A stretch of DNA of 64,000 bases from Tepidisphaeraceae bacterium (lineage in GTDB: Bacteria > Planctomycetota > Phycisphaerae > Tepidisphaerales > Tepidisphaeraceae), in the NCBI GenBank assembly GCA_035998445.1, contig DASYHQ010000028.1, positions 20,839 to 84,838 on the forward strand, in the 5' to 3' direction. This document shows, in pieces, positions 35,000 through 43,124 of this stretch. Positions within the stretch are counted from its first letter, which is position 1. Every line of letters begins with the position of its first letter. The translations under genes and the position numbers were made by a program. The notes under the pieces were generated by a model. It worked only from the letters and a program-made list of their open reading frames with translations. It searched no databases and was not told where the DNA came from.

Positions 35000-37660
35000 A
35001 TGCGAGTTGAATCAGATGTTCGTGCGACACAACGCCTTCGCCGTACGTTGGGACGAGCCGCATCAGTAGCGGTGGAATCGCTGGAAAGGCGACAGCTCTT
35101 TGCGGCGGGCACGTTGGATCCGACGCTCGGCGGTGGCGATGGCTCGGTGACCGTGCCGCTGCCCGACAGCCGCACCGCGGACGTCTTCACGCTCGATGAC
35201 GGGCGATCGATCGTCGTGGGTGACTATAGGGCCCCCTCGGGCGAGCGTGACATGTTCGTCGCCCGCCTGACCTATACCGGCGCGCTCGACCCGACGTTCG
35301 GCGGTGGTAAGGGGTACACGCAGATCGACTTCCGCGACGACGACACGGCGTCGGTCGTGAAGCCCGGCTTCCGCGGGCAGATCTTCGTCGGTGGGTACAC
35401 GGCCTCCGGTCCCGAGACCGGCGTCGGCGTCGACTTCGCCGTCGCGCGCCTGACCGGCGACGGCGCGCTCGACACCACCTTCAGCAACGACGGGCGCGTG
35501 GTGCTCAACAACGCGAAGGAGGGGGGCGTCCGAAACGACTTCCTCCGCGACCTCCACGTGCTGGGCAACAGCGCGCTCGTCGTCGGCACGTCCGAATCGA
35601 CCGACGGCAGCAACACGTCCAGCGTGATGCTTGCCCGGTTCAAGGGGTCGGGCGCGCTCGACAATCAGTTCGGCGGCGGCACGGGGTACGTCGCGTACCG
35701 CGGGGCGACCCAGCGCGCCGAGGGCAACGCGATCGCGTACAACGGCGCGATCTTCGTCGGTGGGTCCGTCCTCGTCGACACGCCGGAGTACGCGCCGTCC
35801 ACCGACCTGGCGGTCTTCCGCTTCTATCCGGACGGGCGGATCAATCCGAAGTTCCTCCGCGAGGGCGTGGCCACGCACAACGTCGGGCAATCGACGAACA
35901 CCGAGTCGGGCGAAACCGTCGTCACCGGGCTGTCGAACGACGCGATTTACGACCTGAGCGTGCCGCCGGGTTCGGACATCATCGCCGTCGGGCGCAGCAG
36001 CTACGTCGAGGGGTCGTTCGACCCGGTCGTCGACCAGGTGCTCGTGCGCTTCAGCCAGTACGCGACGGTGAAGAACATCGCGACCGACGGCATCTACGAT
36101 ACCGGGTCCGCCCCGCAGTTAACGTTCGCCAACGAACTGCAGATCGTGGACGACAAGATCATAACGGCCGGCTCGGGCAACTACGGCAGCGTGTACGCGG
36201 CGCGCTACAACTTCTCCGACTTCTCAGCCGACGCCACGTTCAACCCCGGCGCCGGCGGGGCCGATCACGTCGCCAGCTACGCGACCGACGTCTACCCCGG
36301 CAACGAGCGCGTGGGCCTGACGATCGCGCGCAACGGGGCGATCGTGCTGGCCGGCGAGACCGCAACCACAGATGACGCTCGCGGCCTCGTCGTGCGATTC
36401 AATGGAACCTTCGTCGATCTGGACGACCAGATCGAAGAGGTCCGTTATCGTGACTCCCGAATCCTGCACCCGGAGAGCTTCCTCGGGGTGACGTCCGATC
36501 GGCTGTTCAACAGCACCGACGTCAACATCTATGAGATCCCTCTGTACACCTTCCGCGGTGACGCGATCCGAATCGACCTGGACCGGACCGGCGACAGCGG
36601 GTTGGACTCGTACATGCGGCTGTTCGAGTTCGGAAGTGAGGGGCGCGCGTTCGAGCTTGCCTCAAACGATAACGGGTCGGCCGTCGGCGAGGGGGCGACG
36701 AACGACTCGTACTTGGAGTTCATGCCAACGCTTGACTATGTGTACTTGGCCGTTTCTGGCAAGTTCAATCGGACGTACAACGCTGTCACCGGCGATGGCG
36801 ACGTCGGCTCCAGCTGGGGCGGGTACACGCTGCGACTGAACCCCGTCGACTATAACAAGTCGCGCGATACCTCGCAGGCGCTGTTGGGCAATCTGACCGC
36901 CTTCGGGCGCGTCGAGGACCTGGACGACGAGGACTTCTACAAGCTCGAGGTGCAGGCCGGGCAGACCTACGAGTTCGACGTCGACAACAACGGCAGCAAG
37001 CTCGACGGGCACATGAGGTTGTTTGCCGCCACGGGCGACGTGGCCCTGGCATCCAACGACAACGGCACCGCCCCTGGTGAACAGCCGTTCATCGCGCCGT
37101 TCATCCGGCACACCTTCGCCACGAGCGGCACGTACTACGTGGCCATCAGCGGCAAGGGCAACACGGGTTATGACCCGGACACCGGTCTTGGTGGGCCGCT
37201 CGGGTCGAGCGTTGGGGACTACAACCTGAACGTCCGGCTGGTGGGCGAGGACAACCCTGCCGACGTCAATCGACTAATCGGCACGGCCACCCCCGCGGCG
37301 CTGAACGCCACCAAGACGAACGAGAGCATCTCGCCGGGGACGGACGTCGACATGTTCAAGTTCACCGTGACGGCCGGCCAACGGGTCGGGTTCGACGTCG
37401 ACACCAACGGCAGCCCGCTCGACAGCTACATGCGCCTGTTCGACGCCGACGGTGAACAACTGGCCGCGAGCGACAACGGTGTAGCGCCCGGCGAGCAAAT
37501 GCACCGCAGTCCCTACCTGGCCTATACGTTCACGACGGCCGGCACCTACTACGTCGGCATCAGCGGCAAGCAGAACACGTTCTACCGGCCACTGACCGGA
37601 CTGGCCTATCGCGACGGCGATAGCACCGGCGCGTACACGCTCGACCTGCGCGTGCTGTAG
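35000..37660 (+). CDS. Large secreted protein: LEPR-like motif, delta-60 repeats, three PPC domains
   Basis: An 886-residue third paralogue. AAGGGAG lies 5 nt before the ATG. The N-terminus has VESLERRQLFAAG, a variant of the RLEERRLF motif. Delta-60-like repeats come next (GTLDPTLGGGDG, GALDPTFGGGKG, GALDTTFSNDG, GALDNQFGGG). Three PPC-like domains then occupy about 36470-36840, 36850-37230 and 37260-37660; the first is the most divergent and the last is very close to those in the two upstream proteins. It ends YTLDLRVL like the first paralogue. A strong hairpin terminator follows at 37699-37728. Confidence 0.78.
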   Translation: MRVESDVRATQRLRRTLGRAASVAVESLERRQLFAAGTLDPTLGGGDGSVTVPLPDSRTADVFTLDDGRSIVVGDYRAPSGERDMFVARLTYTGALDPTFGGGKGYTQIDFRDDDTASVVKPGFRGQIFVGGYTASGPETGVGVDFAVARLTGDGALDTTFSNDGRVVLNNAKEGGVRNDFLRDLHVLGNSALVVGTSESTDGSNTSSVMLARFKGSGALDNQFGGGTGYVAYRGATQRAEGNAIAYNGAIFVGGSVLVDTPEYAPSTDLAVFRFYPDGRINPKFLREGVATHNVGQSTNTESGETVVTGLSNDAIYDLSVPPGSDIIAVGRSSYVEGSFDPVVDQVLVRFSQYATVKNIATDGIYDTGSAPQLTFANELQIVDDKIITAGSGNYGSVYAARYNFSDFSADATFNPGAGGADHVASYATDVYPGNERVGLTIARNGAIVLAGETATTDDARGLVVRFNGTFVDLDDQIEEVRYRDSRILHPESFLGVTSDRLFNSTDVNIYEIPLYTFRGDAIRIDLDRTGDSGLDSYMRLFEFGSEGRAFELASNDNGSAVGEGATNDSYLEFMPTLDYVYLAVSGKFNRTYNAVTGDGDVGSSWGGYTLRLNPVDYNKSRDTSQALLGNLTAFGRVEDLDDEDFYKLEVQAGQTYEFDVDNNGSKLDGHMRLFAATGDVALASNDNGTAPGEQPFIAPFIRHTFATSGTYYVAISGKGNTGYDPDTGLGGPLGSSVGDYNLNVRLVGEDNPADVNRLIGTATPAALNATKTNESISPGTDVDMFKFTVTAGQRVGFDVDTNGSPLDSYMRLFDADGEQLAASDNGVAPGEQMHRSPYLAYTFTTAGTYYVGISGKQNTFYRPLTGLAYRDGDSTGAYTLDLRVL

Positions 37661-37698
37661 CGCGCCCGGCGATCGGCTGACAATTCGTTTCGCTGTAG

Positions 37699-37728
37699 GG
37701 CGGACGCCGCGTGGGTGCGGCGTCCGCC
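37699..37728 (+). terminator. Strong hairpin terminator after the third PPC protein
   Basis: GGCGGACGCCGC and GCGGCGTCCGCC form a perfect 12-bp stem with a 6-nt loop, followed by TTGCGTT. Confidence 0.75.
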
Positions 37729-37805
37729 TTGCGTTGTGGGATGGGTCAGAGGCGGATAACCGCACATCGCTCGTTCATCGATATGGAGCGATGCCCCCTC
37801 TCTCC

Positions 37806-37883
37806 CTTATCCACCAGAATTTGACTCCCGACCCCTTATCCACCTTCCGACCCCTTATCCACCTTCGACCCCTTATCTACCTT
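37806..37883. repeat. Tandem CCCCTTATCCACC-type repeats
   Basis: Four imperfect copies of a short unit around GACCCCTTATCCACCTT, the first preceded by GACTCCC. The same GACTCCCGACCCC word recurs at 39245, 62685 and 63363-63456. Confidence 0.75.
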
Positions 37884-37916
37884 TGTCGTCTAAGATCACG
37901 GACGGAGGTCAATGCG

Positions 37917-38315
37917 GTGACAGAATTTACTCTCACTCTACCCCGGATGAAACTTGAGTGCCGACGCTGCCGCCATACTTGGAAGCAGGGTGTGCCACTG
38001 TGGGATCGCGGGCATCTGCTCATGAAGCGCGGAGGCAGGATCGTCTACGTTGAAGACGACTTGGCCTACCTGCTCGACAAATCCATTGACGTCGCGGTTT
38101 TGCCGCTGCTTCAAGGAATTGGCTACTCAGCCTTCGTCAACGCCTGTCCGCAATGTGACCACGTAGACATTCGACTCGTGCGCGGACTGCTGGCGCCGCC
38201 GGACTACGGAAGCGAGGATTTCGCCTGTACGGATCTGGACGAAGGTGACTTCATCAAAGCCGAGTCGAGATGGCAGCTCCGGCCTGAAGCAATTGAAGCG
38301 CTCACGCGGTCATAA
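37917..38315 (+). CDS. Hypothetical protein with two CxxC pairs (zinc-ribbon-like)
   Basis: A 132-residue protein starting at GTG 37917, where a full GGAGGT ribosome-binding site lies 7 nt upstream. The longer frame upstream runs through tandem repeat DNA and is rejected. CRRC near residue 15 and CPQC near residue 78 could form a split four-cysteine zinc site. Between them LLMKRGGRIVYVEDDLAYLLD and the following hydrophobic helix look like a small alpha/beta domain; the tail is acidic. Not recognised as a known family. It stands alone among repeats. Confidence 0.6.
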   Translation: MTEFTLTLPRMKLECRRCRHTWKQGVPLWDRGHLLMKRGGRIVYVEDDLAYLLDKSIDVAVLPLLQGIGYSAFVNACPQCDHVDIRLVRGLLAPPDYGSEDFACTDLDEGDFIKAESRWQLRPEAIEALTRS

Positions 38316-38332
38316 CCTAGTCTCGTACGGCC

Positions 38333-38412
38333 GGTGGCAAGGTTTGCAACCAAACCTTGACGAGCGTTCCAGCCGGGTCGACGACCAAGGTTTGAGTACG
38401 AACCTTGCCACC
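38333..38412. repeat. Compound palindrome, family F
   Basis: Outer arms GGTGGCAAGGTTTG and CCTTGCCACC, and each half is itself palindromic (CAAGGTTTGCAACCAAACCTTG-like). It begins 18 bp after the preceding stop. Confidence 0.8.
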
Positions 38413-38415
38413 CGC

Positions 38416-38470
38416 CAGAATATCCTCGCGGGATCGTTGACGGGCCAACAGCGCCCACGGATATTCTGGA
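38416..38470. repeat. Adjacent inverted repeat
   Basis: CCAGAATATCC and GGATATTCTGG arms about 33 bp apart lie directly after family F and just before the next gene. Confidence 0.65.
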
Positions 38471-38492
38471 TGTCCCCTTTCCCTCGTCCCTG

Positions 38493-39014
38493 ATGCCCGC
38501 GAAGCACGAGAAAACCCTCCGTCAGTTGAACGTCGACGCCGATCGCTACGCGAAGTTCTGCTTCGACCCGCAGGAGCAGCGGCGTTGGCGGGAAAGCGTC
38601 GGCAGGCCGGACAGCGTTTCGCACGCCGTGGTGGTCGCCAACCGGTTCGTGCCGTTGGATGCCATGCCTGACAGCGTCCCCGTGCTTCGCCGGTACGCTC
38701 GTGGCCGCAACCCGGACGCCACAGAGTTGCAGACGCTTAAGGACTACTGGCGCGAGATCGACGACGGCTTGAGGCAGCTGCACAAGCTGCTCGGGGACGG
38801 CGAACCGGTGTCGGTCGTCCAGGCAACCGCGTCCGCCCTGCGGACGTGGCCCTCCGTGGGTGTTGCGACGTCGGAGGATGAGCTTCGCGCCCTGCTCATG
38901 CTGCAGTTTGAGCGGATGCGTCAGAAGCGGATCTCGTGGGATCAGGCCGACGGGAGCACCTATCCGTTGCGGACGCGAGACGGGATGTACCTGTTGATCG
39001 ACTGGGGGCGGTGA
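38493..39014 (+). CDS. Hypothetical protein
   Basis: A 173-residue soluble, mostly helical protein of unknown family: LRQLNVDADRYAKFCF, LKDYWREIDDGLRQLHKLLG and LLMLQFERMRQKR. It has no signal peptide, membrane segment or recognised catalytic motif. There is no strong ribosome-binding site. A palindrome of family A begins 4 bp past the stop and might terminate it. Confidence 0.5.
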   Translation: MPAKHEKTLRQLNVDADRYAKFCFDPQEQRRWRESVGRPDSVSHAVVVANRFVPLDAMPDSVPVLRRYARGRNPDATELQTLKDYWREIDDGLRQLHKLLGDGEPVSVVQATASALRTWPSVGVATSEDELRALLMLQFERMRQKRISWDQADGSTYPLRTRDGMYLLIDWGR

Positions 39015-39018
39015 CGCC

Positions 39019-39098
39019 GGGTGCCACGGTTTGGTACTCCAAGCCGTGCTTGAGGCCGTGGAGAAAGACACGGCACGGAGTACCGTACCGTGGCACCC
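39019..39098. repeat. Dispersed palindrome family A, copy 3
   Basis: Starts GGGTGCCACGGTTTGG and ends CCGTGGCACCC, matching the copies at 17019 and 17169. It follows the stop codon at 39014 almost directly. Confidence 0.88.
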
Positions 39099-39160
39099 GG
39101 CGGGGCGGGGCGGGACGCGGCGGGCACGGGATTCCGGGCAGTGGGTCCGTTTGAAGTTTC

Positions 39161-39241
39161 GTAGGGTCCGCTGGTACTCCTGCGGACCGTTTCGGTTTCC
39201 GATGAACGAAGATGGTCCGCAGGAGTACCAGCGGACCCTAC
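39161..39241. repeat. Dispersed palindrome family B, copy 1
   Basis: Arms GTAGGGTCCGCTGGTACTCC and its complement flank a loop containing TTTCGGTTTCC. It is followed by CAAGACTCCCGACCCC. The copy at 39893-39973 has the same length. Confidence 0.88.
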
Positions 39242-39266
39242 AAGACTCCCGACCCCTTTATCGTCG

Positions 39267-39860
39267 CTAGTCGGCACCGTCGGGTGCCGGCACCTTAGCG
39301 TTCGCAGCACGATCGACGCGAACCAACTTCTCGGGAGTGGCCAATACCCCTGCCAAGCGTGCGATGAGAGTTTTCTCGATCTCGTCGGCGCGCTGCCCGG
39401 CGACCTTCACGCCACCGATCGACGGAACATCGATCTCGCCAGCTGGGCTGACCGTTAACGTGCCGACATAATCTTCCCCAGGCTTTACCAACTCAAAAAT
39501 GCGCACCACCAGTTGGTCACCTGCCTTGAGGGCTCCTGGCTTCTCGGGGGCTTTGGCCGCCGGCGCGAGCAGCGCGACGCGGACTTGAGGCCTCGCGGTA
39601 ATCTTGCCATCGACCATCGTCTTTTTCAGCATGTCGCGCGCCTCGTCAGGAGTCAGACCGCCGAACTTCAGTGGGCCGAGCATTGGCACGCGGATCGTAC
39701 CGTCCGGTGCGACCTGACGCGTTTCACTAAGCTCCCCGTCTGGCGCGAGCAGTTCATGCACGTTGATCGCGACCAGATCACCCTGTGCCAAGGGTGCATC
39801 TTTCGCCAAAGAAACGGCTGCAGAAACCAAGAGCACGATCGCCGCTGTTACGTGTCGCAT
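39267..39860 (-). CDS. Periplasmic protein with duplicated polysaccharide-export domain
   Basis: A 197-residue exported protein. Residues 1-19 are a signal peptide (TAAIVLLVSAAVSLA). Two repeats of a Poly_export (Wza N-terminal)-like domain follow: LAQGDLVAINVHEL...APDGTIRVPMLGPLKFGG with DEARDML, then LKAGDQLVVRIFEL...SPAGEIDVPSIGGVKVAGQ with DEIEKTL. Full polysaccharide-export proteins add SLBB domains and an outer-membrane helix, which are missing, so this is a small stand-alone version. There is no lipobox. Neighbouring genes do not encode polysaccharide synthesis. Stop is close to repeat family B. Confidence 0.75.
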   Translation of the reverse strand: MRHVTAAIVLLVSAAVSLAKDAPLAQGDLVAINVHELLAPDGELSETRQVAPDGTIRVPMLGPLKFGGLTPDEARDMLKKTMVDGKITARPQVRVALLAPAAKAPEKPGALKAGDQLVVRIFELVKPGEDYVGTLTVSPAGEIDVPSIGGVKVAGQRADEIEKTLIARLAGVLATPEKLVRVDRAANAKVPAPDGAD

Positions 39861-39892
39861 CGATGACTCCTCAGTGCCGACTAACTAGTTTC

Positions 39893-39973
39893 GTAGGGTC
39901 CGCTGGTACGCCCGCGGACCGTCTTCGCTCATCGTAAGCCGAAACGGTCCGCACTAGTACCGGCGGACCCTAC
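39893..39973. repeat. Dispersed palindrome family B, copy 2
   Basis: Starts GTAGGGTCCGCTGGTACG and ends GGCGGACCCTAC followed by CAAGACTT. Same length as the copy at 39161-39241, and the two flank the export-domain gene in the same orientation. Confidence 0.88.
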
Positions 39974-40043
39974 AAGACTTTTCCTCGCCGTCCCCTTTCC
40001 TCGCCCCTACCGCAGACGGAGAGCCGGCACGCCCACCTTACCT

Positions 40044-40230
40044 GACTTCTTGGAGAGGAAAGTTGGCGTCTCGGAGAGGAAAGAATTCTTCTCGGAGAGG
40101 AAAGAAGTCTTCTAGGAGAGGAAAGAAGTCTTCTAGGAGGGGAAAGAAGTCTTCTCGGAGGGGAAAGAATTCTTCTCGGAGGGGAAAGAAGTCTTCTTGG
40201 AGAGGAAAGAAGTCTTTTAGGAAAGGAAAG
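40044..40230. repeat. 21-bp minisatellite, about nine units
   Basis: Units are variants of TCTCGGAGAGGAAAGAAGTCT, with substitutions at a few fixed sites (AAGT/AATT, CTCGG/CTAGG/CTTGG, GAGAGG/GAGGGG). The period is a multiple of three, so all frames remain open across it. Confidence 0.9.
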
Positions 40231-40463
40231 TTGACGGCGTTTCTTGGAAAGAGCGGGGCGGGGTTGGACGGATGCGGGCGGGGCGGACGCGCGGCAGCCG
40301 CGGGGCGTGGGGGTCTATCGGACGTGGGGGGGTGAGTCGGATTATTCGGGTGAATCCGCAAAAGTCGGCTCGGGATCGGGCCGAAATGGTTTGCAACGGC
40401 GGCGGCGGCACGGTGCGTGCGGCCGGGACCGACCGAACGCCATTCAACAGAAGGAGCATTCTC

Positions 40464-41159
40464 ATGGCGGACTTTCTCCCAGGGCGCGAGCCGGAGCTCG
40501 CGACGTGGTCGGTTGACTTTCTCGCCAACGTGGGCGTGATTGGTGCTACTAACCTCGGTTTGGTTAGCGCACAGCAGACGGCCCTGCAGGCGGCGGTCGA
40601 CGCGTTCGTCAGCGCCTACGGCCTGGCGACCAACCCGGCGACGCGGACGAAGCCGAGCGTTCAGCTCAAGTCGACCATGAAGGAGCAAATGGTCGCGCTG
40701 ATCCGTCAGCTCGCGGGCGTCATTCAAAAGCACCCGCAGACGACCGATGCGCAGCGGGCGCAGCTCGGGCTGACGGTGCCGCGCGTGCCGCGGCCGGCGA
40801 CGGCGCCGGGGGAGCCGCACGACTTCAAGGTGATGCTGCAGAGCGACGGGTCGCTGAAGATGACGTGGAAATGCGACAACCACGGCACGGGCGGCACGAT
40901 GTACCAGATCTTCCGGCGCATCGGCGCGGGCAGTGAGTTCCAGTACATCGGCGGCGCGGGCAGCAGGCAGTTCGTCGACACGACGATGCCGGAGGGCGCG
41001 GCGCAGGTGACGTACCAGGTGCAGGGCGTGCGGCCGACGGCGGTCGGGCCCTGGGCGCAGTTCAACGTGAACTTCGGCGGCGGCGGCAGCGGCGCGATGG
41101 CGTCGAGGCTGTCGGTGACGGCAGGCAAGACGGGGACGAGCCCGAAGATCGCGGCTTAG
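40464..41159 (+). CDS. Hypothetical protein with C-terminal fibronectin type III-like domain
   Basis: A 231-residue protein; AAGGAG lies 7 nt before the ATG at 40464. The N-terminal half is helical (FLANVGVIGATNLGLVS, LQAAVDAFVSAYGLA, MKEQMVALIRQLAGVIQ). The C-terminal half looks like a fibronectin type III fold: PHDFKVMLQSDGSLKMTWKCD, TMYQIFRRIG, QFVDTTMPEGAAQVTYQVQGVRPTAVGPW. A short Gly/Ser/Ala tail follows. No signal peptide. Similar proteins are scattered in planctomycete genomes but I know no function. A hairpin terminator follows at 41189-41214. Confidence 0.65.
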   Translation: MADFLPGREPELATWSVDFLANVGVIGATNLGLVSAQQTALQAAVDAFVSAYGLATNPATRTKPSVQLKSTMKEQMVALIRQLAGVIQKHPQTTDAQRAQLGLTVPRVPRPATAPGEPHDFKVMLQSDGSLKMTWKCDNHGTGGTMYQIFRRIGAGSEFQYIGGAGSRQFVDTTMPEGAAQVTYQVQGVRPTAVGPWAQFNVNFGGGGSGAMASRLSVTAGKTGTSPKIAA

Positions 41160-41188
41160 GCCGACGTCTGACGGATGAAGTGAAGAGC

Positions 41189-41214
41189 GGGGCGCGGCCT
41201 GTGTGGCGCGCCCC
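41189..41214 (+). terminator. Hairpin terminator after the FnIII-like protein
   Basis: GGGGCGCG and CGCGCCCC arms with a 10-nt loop, followed by TTTCCTTT. Confidence 0.7.
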
Positions 41215-41247
41215 TTTCCTTTGCGCGGAGGGCGGGGCGCCGTCCGC

Positions 41248-41318
41248 ACTTCATCCTTCATCCTTCATCCTTCATCCTTCGGCCTTCATCCTTCGGCCTT
41301 CAGACTTCGGCCTTCCCC
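41248..41318. repeat. TTCATCC/TTCGGCC short tandem repeats
   Basis: Repeated TTCATCC units merge into TTCGGCC and TTCAGAC variants, ending before the helicase leader. Probably slippage-derived. Confidence 0.75.
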
Positions 41319-41419
41319 TTCCCCTCGCTTGTTCGACCGGTGGGCGGCGGATAAGATTTGGCGCGTTTGGCGAACGACGCCAAGGCGAACGGACCCGTCC
41401 CCGCGATTCACAGAGCATT

Positions 41420-42922
41420 ATGACCGACAAGTCTGAACACCCGCCCGTGCCTGAAGCGTTCGCCGTCCTTGGGCTTCGCCCGTCGCTGTTGCGCGGGTTG
41501 GCGGAGGCGAAGTTTACGACGCCGTCGGAGATTCAAGCGCTGCTGATCCCCGAGGCGCTGCAGGGCGGGGACATTCTCGGGCAGGCCCGCACCGGCACCG
41601 GTAAGACGGCGGCGTTTGGGCTGCCGGTGTTGCAGCGGGCGGAGAAGGGGCTGGCGACGCAGGCGCTGATCCTCGTGCCCACGCGCGAGCTGGCGGTGCA
41701 GGTGGAAGAGGAGATCAAGCGGCTGGGGCAGTACACGCCCATCCGCACGGTGGCGGTGTATGGCGGGCAGAAGATCGCGGCGCAGATGAAGTACTTGAAG
41801 CATGGGCCGGAGATTGTGGTCGGCACGCCGGGGCGGGTGATCGATCTGCTGGATCGGCGGATATTGACGCTGGAGAACATCAAGTACGTCATCCTGGACG
41901 AGGTCGACCGCATGCTCGACATCGGGTTCCGCGATGACATTCGGAACATCCTGTCGCGCGTGAAGGGGATGAAGAAGCGCGTGCCGCAGGATGCGCGGGA
42001 GGGCGCGCCGCAGGACGAGGCGGCCGTCGGGCAATCGTCCGACGCCGGTGACGACGTGCAACAGCCCGCGGACGATGGGCGGCATCAGACGATCTTCGTG
42101 AGCGCGACGATCTCGGAGGAGATTGAGAAGCTGGCCCGGCGGTACATGGTGGAGCCGGTGAAGAAGCTGATCGCGCCGGGGGCGGATGAGAAGCCGACGG
42201 TGGAGAAGGTTGAGCAGTACTACTTCAGCGTGCAGCCGTGGGACAAGTATCGGCTGATGCGGCTGCTGCTGGAGAAGGAGAACCCGGATCTGGCGATCAT
42301 CTTCTGCCGCACGAAGCGCGGGGCCGAGAAGCTGGCCAAGAAGCTGCACGCCGACGGGATCGAGTGCCGCGAGATCCACGGCAATCTGGCGCAGAACAAG
42401 CGCGACCACGTGATGAAGGGCTTTAAGGGGGGCAAGTTCGACGTGCTGATCGCGACCGACCTCGCCAGCCGTGGGATTGACGTGGCGGACATCAGCCACA
42501 TCGTGAACTACGATATTTCGGAAGACCCGGAGGTGTACGTCCACCGCGTCGGCCGAACCGCGCGTATGGGCAAGGGCGGCAAGGCGTTCACGTTCGTGAC
42601 GAAGGAGCAGGGGGACGAGCTGACGAAGGTCGAGAACCTCATCAACATGCAGATCCCGCAGGCGACGCTGGAGGGCTTCGAACCCCGCCCCGCGCCCGCA
42701 GACTGGACCGACTTCAAGCCCGGCGAGTTCCCCGGGGCCAGCGGGGGTGGGCAGGCGACGGTGAATCGCTTCCAGCGACCGTACGGCGCGACGGCCAGTT
42801 CTTCTGCGTCAACGCCCGCGACTGGCGAGGCGGGGGCCTCTGAACCCATCGTGCTGAAGGGCCCACCGCGGACGATCGGGTCGAAGATCCCGATCAACCG
42901 CCGCCACAAGCGCCGGCGGTAG
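41420..42922 (+). CDS. DEAD-box ATP-dependent RNA helicase (DEVD variant)
   Basis: A 500-residue RNA helicase of the DEAD-box family, probably used in RNA decay, ribosome assembly or cold adaptation. Motifs: Q motif region TTPSEIQ (conserved Q39), I ARTGTGKT (56-63), Ia PTRELA, GG, Ib TPGR, II DEVD (160-163, the last Ala replaced by Val), III SAT, IV IIFCRTKR, V TDLASRGID and VI HRVGRTARMG. About 35 extra hydrophilic residues lie at 186-222 between motifs II and III. A basic Pro-rich tail ends KIPINRRHKRRR. ATG 41420 fits the family start; the upstream in-frame extension runs through tandem repeats. Confidence 0.95.
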   Translation: MTDKSEHPPVPEAFAVLGLRPSLLRGLAEAKFTTPSEIQALLIPEALQGGDILGQARTGTGKTAAFGLPVLQRAEKGLATQALILVPTRELAVQVEEEIKRLGQYTPIRTVAVYGGQKIAAQMKYLKHGPEIVVGTPGRVIDLLDRRILTLENIKYVILDEVDRMLDIGFRDDIRNILSRVKGMKKRVPQDAREGAPQDEAAVGQSSDAGDDVQQPADDGRHQTIFVSATISEEIEKLARRYMVEPVKKLIAPGADEKPTVEKVEQYYFSVQPWDKYRLMRLLLEKENPDLAIIFCRTKRGAEKLAKKLHADGIECREIHGNLAQNKRDHVMKGFKGGKFDVLIATDLASRGIDVADISHIVNYDISEDPEVYVHRVGRTARMGKGGKAFTFVTKEQGDELTKVENLINMQIPQATLEGFEPRPAPADWTDFKPGEFPGASGGGQATVNRFQRPYGATASSSASTPATGEAGASEPIVLKGPPRTIGSKIPINRRHKRRR

Positions 42923-42962
42923 AGCGAGAGGGGTTCACATGATCTGAGCGATGCGACTCCGG

Positions 42963-43078
42963 TCCCCTCTCCCGGTACTCCGGGGGAGGGTTAGGGTGGG
43001 GGCCACTGCGCCCTGCATCGCGATCCCAGCAAGCGCCCCTCCCCAGCCCTCCCCCGCGAGTACACGGGAGAGGGGGTT
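42963..43078. repeat. Long imperfect inverted repeat
   Basis: A left half containing CCCTCTCCCGG and GGGGGAGGGTTAGGG pairs with a right half CCCTCCCCCGCG...CGGGAGAGGGGG. Each half also folds on itself. It lies between the helicase and the glyoxalase-fold gene. Confidence 0.75.
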
Positions 43079-43124
43079 AAATCCTGGCGCTCGAAAGCCG
43101 TCTCGCGGCGAAGGAACCCAAACC

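Larger units (their letters stand above)
39861..40463. other. Gene-free stretch with palindrome family B and a 21-bp minisatellite
   Basis: No supported gene. Apart from the two repeats listed, 40231-40463 is GC-rich and contains only the leader of the next gene. Open frames on both strands through the minisatellite are explained by its 21-bp period. Confidence 0.7.

Noticed and set aside
40044..40230. CRISPR array
   Set aside because: Units are contiguous 21-bp tandem repeats without unique spacers, and no cas genes are present.
40063..40335. 90-residue SSRRGKK repeat protein
   Set aside because: Begins with TTG, has no ribosome-binding site, and is open only because the minisatellite period is 21 bp.
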